64,000 nucleotides of DNA. It comes from Streptomyces spinosus (GTDB lineage: Bacteria > Actinomycetota > Actinomycetes > Streptomycetales > Streptomycetaceae). The notes under the pieces are model-generated. The model searched no databases. It saw only the letters and a program-made list of their open reading frames with translations, and had not been told where the DNA came from. Positions 60,679 to 64,000 of this stretch are shown here, piece by piece. Location: NCBI RefSeq assembly GCF_020400655.1, contig NZ_JAINRC010000008.1:186001-250000 (forward strand), given 5' to 3'. How positions within the stretch are numbered: the stretch's first letter is position 1; every line of letters begins with the position of its first letter. A program made the position numbers and the translations under genes.

Positions 60679-60720
60679 GTACTCACCAGTACTTTGGAGT
60701 CTGAGCAAGCGCTTAGACAG
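60679..60720. promoter_or_regulatory. Two palindromes before the second acyl-CoA dehydrogenase gene
   Basis: GTACTCACCAGTAC (60679-60692) has perfect 5-bp arms. CTGAGCAAGCGCTTAGACAG (60701-60720) is an imperfect 20-bp palindrome around AAGCGCTT. Both lie within 62 bp of the start codon. Similar AAGCGCTT-centred sites are used by TetR regulators of lipid genes in actinobacteria; which protein binds here is unknown. Confidence 0.6.
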
Positions 60721-60740
60721 GTACCCTGGAGGTGGGCGGC

Positions 60741-61898
60741 GTGCGCCGTACGGTGTTCAACGAGGATCACGAGGCGTTCCGGGAGACCCTTCGCGCCTTC
60801 ATCGAGGCCGAGGTCGTGCCGGTGTACGACGAGTGGTTCGCCGCCGGCCAGGCGCCGCGCGACTTCTACTACAAGCTCGGCGAGCTGGGCATCTTCGGCA
60901 TCAGCGTGCCCGAGGAGTTCGGCGGCGCCGGCCTGGACACCCACAAGTTCGAGGCCGTCCTCTACGAGGAGACCGCCCGCGCCGGCGTCCAGTTCGGCGG
61001 CTCCGGCGTGCACGTGCTGCTCGCCCTGCCCTACATCAAGATGCTCGCCACCGACGAGCAGAAGAAGCGCTACCTGCCGAAGTTCGTCACCGGCGAGGAG
61101 ATGTGGGCCATCGCGATGACCGAGCCGGGCACCGGCTCCGACCTCGCGGGCATGAAGACCACCGCCAAGCTCTCCGAGGACGGCACGCACTACGTCCTCA
61201 ACGGCGCCAAGACCTTCATCACCGGCGGTGTGCACGCCGACAAGGTGATCGTCTGCGCCCGCACGGCCGCGCCCACCGCCGAGGACCGCCGCCACGGCAT
61301 CTCCCTGTTCGCCGTGGACACCAAGTCCGAGGGCTACTCCATCGGCCGCAAGCTGGACAAGCTGGGCCTGCGCACCTCCGACACCGCCGAGCTGGCCTTC
61401 GTCGACGTCAAGGTCCCGGTCGAGGACCTGCTCGGCGAGGAGAACAAGGGCTTCTCCTACCTCGGCCACAACCTGGCCTCCGAGCGCTGGGGCATCGCCT
61501 TCGGCGCCTACGCCCAGGCCAAGGCCGCCGTCCGGTTCGCCAAGAGTTACGTGCAGGAACGCACCGTCTTCGGCAAGCCGGTCGCCCACTTCCAGAACAC
61601 CAAGTTCGAGCTGGCCGCCTGCCAGGCCGAGGTGGACGCCGCCGAGGCGGTCGCCGACCGTGCCCTGGAGGCCCTGGACGCCGGTGAGCTGACCCCCGCC
61701 GAGGCCGCCTCCGCGAAGCTGTTCTGCACCGAGGTCGCCCACCGGGTCATCGACCGCTGCCTCCAGCTGCACGGCGGCTACGGCTACATGAACGAGTACC
61801 CGATCGCCCGTCTGTACGCGGACAACCGGGTCAACCGCATCTACGGCGGCACCAGCGAGATCATGAAGACGATCATCGCCAAGGACATGGGTCTGTAA
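60741..61898 (+). CDS. Acyl-CoA dehydrogenase (long-chain-like)
   Basis: A 385-residue FAD enzyme. Family segments are MTEPGTGSDLAGMKTT, ERTVFGKPVAHFQNTKFELA and LHGGYGYMNEYPIARLYAD. The position of the usual late catalytic Glu reads IYGGTSEIMK with Gly, as in long-chain and isovaleryl types, where the base lies elsewhere. This contrasts with the dehydrogenase at 53698. GTG at 60741 with GGAGG 8 nt upstream. The thioesterase gene follows after 47 bp, so fatty-acid or branched-chain acyl-CoA catabolism is likely. Confidence 0.9.
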   Translation: MRRTVFNEDHEAFRETLRAFIEAEVVPVYDEWFAAGQAPRDFYYKLGELGIFGISVPEEFGGAGLDTHKFEAVLYEETARAGVQFGGSGVHVLLALPYIKMLATDEQKKRYLPKFVTGEEMWAIAMTEPGTGSDLAGMKTTAKLSEDGTHYVLNGAKTFITGGVHADKVIVCARTAAPTAEDRRHGISLFAVDTKSEGYSIGRKLDKLGLRTSDTAELAFVDVKVPVEDLLGEENKGFSYLGHNLASERWGIAFGAYAQAKAAVRFAKSYVQERTVFGKPVAHFQNTKFELAACQAEVDAAEAVADRALEALDAGELTPAEAASAKLFCTEVAHRVIDRCLQLHGGYGYMNEYPIARLYADNRVNRIYGGTSEIMKTIIAKDMGL

Positions 61899-61945
61899 GG
61901 CCCCGGACACCGACACGCGATCACTGGCCGGTACAACAGCACACC

Positions 61946-62827
61946 ATGAGCCAGGCACTCCAGGATCTCCTCGATCTGCTCGACCTGGAGCAGATCGAGG
62001 AGGACATCTTCCGCGGCCACTCCCGCTCCGCCGTCGTCCCGCGCGTCTTCGGCGGGCAGGTGGCGGCGCAGGCGCTGGTCGCCGCCGGACGGACGGTCCC
62101 CGCGGACCGGCCCGCACACTCCCTGCACGCGTACTTCCTGCGTCCGGGCGACCCGGGCGCGCCCATCGTCTACACCGTGGACCGCATCCGTGACGGCCGG
62201 TCCTTCACCACGCGCCGGGTGGTCGCCGTCCAGCACGGCAAGCCGATCTTCCATCTGTCGGCGTCCTTCCAGGCGTACGAGGAGGGGCTGGAGCACCAGG
62301 CGCCCATGCCCGCCGCGCCCGACCCGGTGACCCTGCCGACCTCCCAGGACCGGCTGCGCGGCTACGGCCACCTCGCCCCCGACGTCGTCGAGCGGTTCCT
62401 CGAGGCGCGCGAGGCGATCGACCTCAGGTACGTGGACGAGCCGCCGTACGGGCGGTACGGCGAGCCGCGCGAGCCGCACTCGCAGGTGTGGTTCCGCACC
62501 AACGGCAAACTCGGCGGCGCCGTCGACGAACCGCTGCTGCACGTCGTCCTCGCCACCTACGTCTCCGACATGACCCTGCTCGACTCGGTGCTGCTCGCGC
62601 ACGGGCGCGGCGGCTGGGCCGTCGGGGACGTCGTCGGCGCCTCCCTGGACCACGCGATGTGGTTCCACCGCCCCTTCCGGGCCGACGAATGGCTGCTGTA
62701 CGACCAGGAGTCGCCGTCCGCGCACGGCGGCCGGGGCCTCGGGCAGGCCCGTATCTACACCCAGGACGGGCGGCTCGCCATCTCGGTCATCCAGGAGGGT
62801 GTCGTCCGGGTGCCGAGACGGCCATGA
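61946..62827 (+). CDS. tesB: Acyl-CoA thioesterase II (TesB family)
   Basis: A 293-residue double-hotdog hydrolase releasing CoA from acyl-CoA. Typical regions are VFGGQVAAQALVAAG, HSLHAYFLRPGDPGAPIVY, DGRSFTTRRVVAVQ and, in the second half, ASLDHAMWFHRPFRADEWLLY. Length matches the family. ATG at 61946. Same strand and close to the acyl-CoA dehydrogenase gene; the pair probably forms a unit under the palindromes at 60679-60720. Confidence 0.92.
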   Translation: MSQALQDLLDLLDLEQIEEDIFRGHSRSAVVPRVFGGQVAAQALVAAGRTVPADRPAHSLHAYFLRPGDPGAPIVYTVDRIRDGRSFTTRRVVAVQHGKPIFHLSASFQAYEEGLEHQAPMPAAPDPVTLPTSQDRLRGYGHLAPDVVERFLEAREAIDLRYVDEPPYGRYGEPREPHSQVWFRTNGKLGGAVDEPLLHVVLATYVSDMTLLDSVLLAHGRGGWAVGDVVGASLDHAMWFHRPFRADEWLLYDQESPSAHGGRGLGQARIYTQDGRLAISVIQEGVVRVPRRP

Positions 62828-63068
62828 CAGGAGTGCTCCTCGAGATGACGCGTGACCCATGTGGGACTAGGCTCTTTGAGTGAAGCCGCAGTGAACGGCA
62901 TGCCCGGCAGACCCGCGTGTGAGGTGCCCGGCTCCGTTTCGGTTCCGACCCGCTGCGGTGACATCTGAAGACCGCGCCGCATTCTTCCCCTTTCGCAGCG
63001 GCGACGGCCATCCACCTCGCGCCTCCCCCATGGAGCCGTGAGAGACGATGGAGATGGAAGGTATTCCC

Positions 63069-63506
63069 ATGCGATCACAGCGCGCGAGGCGTCTTGTCGC
63101 GATTTCCGCCAGCGGCCTGCTGCTGGCCGGCGGGGCCGCGATCGGCACCGCCGGAACCGCCTCTGCCTCGACCCACACCGACCGCGGTTCCTACAGCTGG
63201 AACTGGGGCGATGATGACGACAACGGCTACGGCGGCGACCACGGCGGCGGCTATGGCGGTGACCATGGCGGCGGCTATGGCGGTGACCATGGCGGCGGCT
63301 ACGGCGGTGACCACGGCGGCGGCTACGGCGGCGGTCATGGCGGCGGCTACGGTGGCGGCGGCCACGGCGGCGGCTACGGTGGCGGCGGTCACGGCGGCGG
63401 CGGTGGCGGTCACGGCGGCGGTGGCGGTGGCCACGGCGGCGGCGGTGGCGGTCACGGCGGCGGTGGCGGCGGCCACGGCGGCGGTGGAGGTGGCGGAGGC
63501 CACTGA
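63069..63506 (+). CDS. Secreted Gly/His-rich repeat protein
   Basis: A 145-residue protein. Residues 1-34 form a signal peptide (RRLVAISASGLLLAGGAAIG, cleavage near ASAS). After an acidic patch (WNWGDDDDN), the rest is repeats: GYGGDHGG about four times, then GYGGGHGG, GYGGGGHGG twice and GGGGHGG several times. The regular His spacing suggests binding of Zn, Ni or Cu in the wall or outside the cell. The ATG at 63069 is preferred since GGAAGG lies 7 nt upstream; in-frame ATGs exist at 63048 and 63054. No homolog is recognised. Confidence 0.75.
   Translation: MRSQRARRLVAISASGLLLAGGAAIGTAGTASASTHTDRGSYSWNWGDDDDNGYGGDHGGGYGGDHGGGYGGDHGGGYGGDHGGGYGGGHGGGYGGGGHGGGYGGGGHGGGGGGHGGGGGGHGGGGGGHGGGGGGHGGGGGGGGH
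63222..63503 (+). repeat. In-frame tandem repeats encoding Gly-His-Tyr units
   Basis: The first half uses 24-bp units (of the form GGCGGCTATGGCGGTGACCA plus CGG-type joins), the second shorter GGCGGT/GGCCAC units of 21 bp. Synonymous differences between units show they are not all recent copies. The whole block is coding. Confidence 0.8.
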
Positions 63507-63526
63507 GCCGACCACGAAATGACGAC

Positions 63527-63552
63527 GTGCGGCCCCGTTCGCGGGGCCGCAC
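63527..63552. terminator. Hairpin terminator
   Basis: GTGCGGCCCCG and CGGGGCCGCAC form a perfect 11-bp stem with a TTCG tetraloop, between two convergent genes. Confidence 0.85.
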
Positions 63553-63604
63553 CTCGTGCTGTCCCGTGCTGCGCGGGAGCGTCGGAGCCCCGCGTGACCG
63601 CGTG

Positions 63605-64000
63605 TCAGACCAGGCCGGCCGCGGCGAGCAGGTACGCGGTCATCGGGTCGTAGTGGCGCGGGCTCACCACATGGTCGTCCAGCGGGACGACCACCTGCAC
63701 GGTGCCCTCGGACTCGGCGAGGAACAGCGCCGGGTCGTTGCAGTCGGCGTACCCCACGGAGTCGACCCCGTGCTGTCCCGCGTACCCGGCCCAGCCGTGG
63801 TCGGCGACCACGAGGTGCGGCAGCGGGCGTCCCTCCCGCTCAAGTCCCGTCAGAACGGCCCGCATCGGCTCGCCGGAGTGCGTGTGCCACAGCGTCGCCC
63901 CGTGCTCCAGCACGGCCACGTCCGCGAACTGCATCACGTACCCCTCGTCCGTCTGGAGCCCGTCCGGGATCACGACGATCTCGCAGCCGGCGGCACGCAG
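63605..64000 (-). CDS. Unidentified protein, 5' end beyond the window
   Basis: The TGA is at 63605-63607, and the frame remains open with good coding bias to the window edge, so the first codons are missing. The visible 131 residues include YVMQFADVAVLEHGATLWH, LVVADHGWAGYAGQHG and DCNDPALFLAESEGTVQVV, a mixed alpha/beta pattern with several His and Asp residues that could be metal ligands or an active site. I do not recognise the family. Confidence 0.7.
   Translation of the reverse strand: MRAAGCEIVVIPDGLQTDEGYVMQFADVAVLEHGATLWHTHSGEPMRAVLTGLEREGRPLPHLVVADHGWAGYAGQHGVDSVGYADCNDPALFLAESEGTVQVVVPLDDHVVSPRHYDPMTAYLLAAAGLV

Noticed and set aside
63222..63503. Repeat block considered as a CRISPR array
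   Set aside because: Units are contiguous, in frame, lack unique spacers and encode Gly/His repeats after a signal peptide.

Overview
The window looks like a piece of a Streptomyces chromosome core. The DNA is very G+C-rich with a strong third-position G/C bias. It carries adpA with an in-frame TTA codon, a complete desferrioxamine cluster (desABCD with desE and a ferri-siderophore reductase), a cellobiose uptake cluster with CebR-type operators, and a DasR-type dre site before a GH20 hexosaminidase. From memory, the order adpA / ornA / ceb / des / acyl-CoA carboxylase matches the part of the S. coelicolor chromosome around SCO2772 to SCO2831. No sequence search was run, so that synteny is recollection rather than a result.

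Layout. 1-7.8 kb: end of a membrane-protein gene, two identical tRNA-Lys genes facing each other, and between them an EhuABCD-like ectoine-type ABC transporter with an IclR-type regulator, a D-2-hydroxyacid dehydrogenase and an EutA-like Asp/Glu-racemase-fold protein. 7.8-12.3 kb: a secreted M6-like metalloprotease, a PAS-GGDEF-EAL cyclic-di-GMP enzyme and a flavin-dependent luciferase-like monooxygenase. 12.4-17.4 kb: a tightly overlapping minus-strand set of an SF1 helicase, an unrecognised 529-residue protein, a RecB/Cas4-like nuclease with a probable Fe-S cluster, and a PAP2 membrane enzyme. The first three are the best candidate here for a little-described system. 17.6-25.9 kb: a histidine phosphatase, an NsdA-like HTH/TPR regulator with a small divergent gene, a spermidine-synthase-like protein, a secreted small protein, and a two-component system followed by a GH18 chitinase.

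26-35.6 kb is the cellobiose region: GH1 beta-glucosidase and LacI regulator on the minus strand, then cebE-cebF-cebG-bglC and a second LacI regulator on the plus strand. Three CebR-like operators (one perfect, two imperfect) lie before the first GH1 gene, before cebE and before bglC. No ATPase is encoded; in streptomycetes MsiK is normally supplied from elsewhere. 35.7-39.8 kb: tRNA-His, oligoribonuclease, adpA, a small membrane protein and a universal stress protein. 39.8-46.3 kb: glmS, a small conserved protein, a Tat-exported purple-acid-phosphatase-like enzyme, a DUF4429/SHOCT protein and the GH20 hexosaminidase. 46.3-53.5 kb: iron acquisition, with perfect iron boxes before desA and desE.

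53.7-62.8 kb is a leucine/isovalerate-type acyl-CoA catabolic block (acyl-CoA dehydrogenase, HMG-CoA lyase, biotin-containing carboxylase alpha and beta subunits). It is transcribed away from a TetR regulator, with two matching palindromes in the shared promoter region. A Uma2-type nuclease gene, a second acyl-CoA dehydrogenase and an acyl-CoA thioesterase follow. The right end carries a secreted Gly/His-repeat protein and a truncated unidentified gene.

The themes are nutrient sensing and scavenging (chitin/GlcNAc, cellobiose, ectoine-like solutes, iron, branched-chain acids) linked to developmental control (adpA, cyclic-di-GMP, NsdA-like regulator). No integrase, transposase, CRISPR array or rRNA gene was seen.
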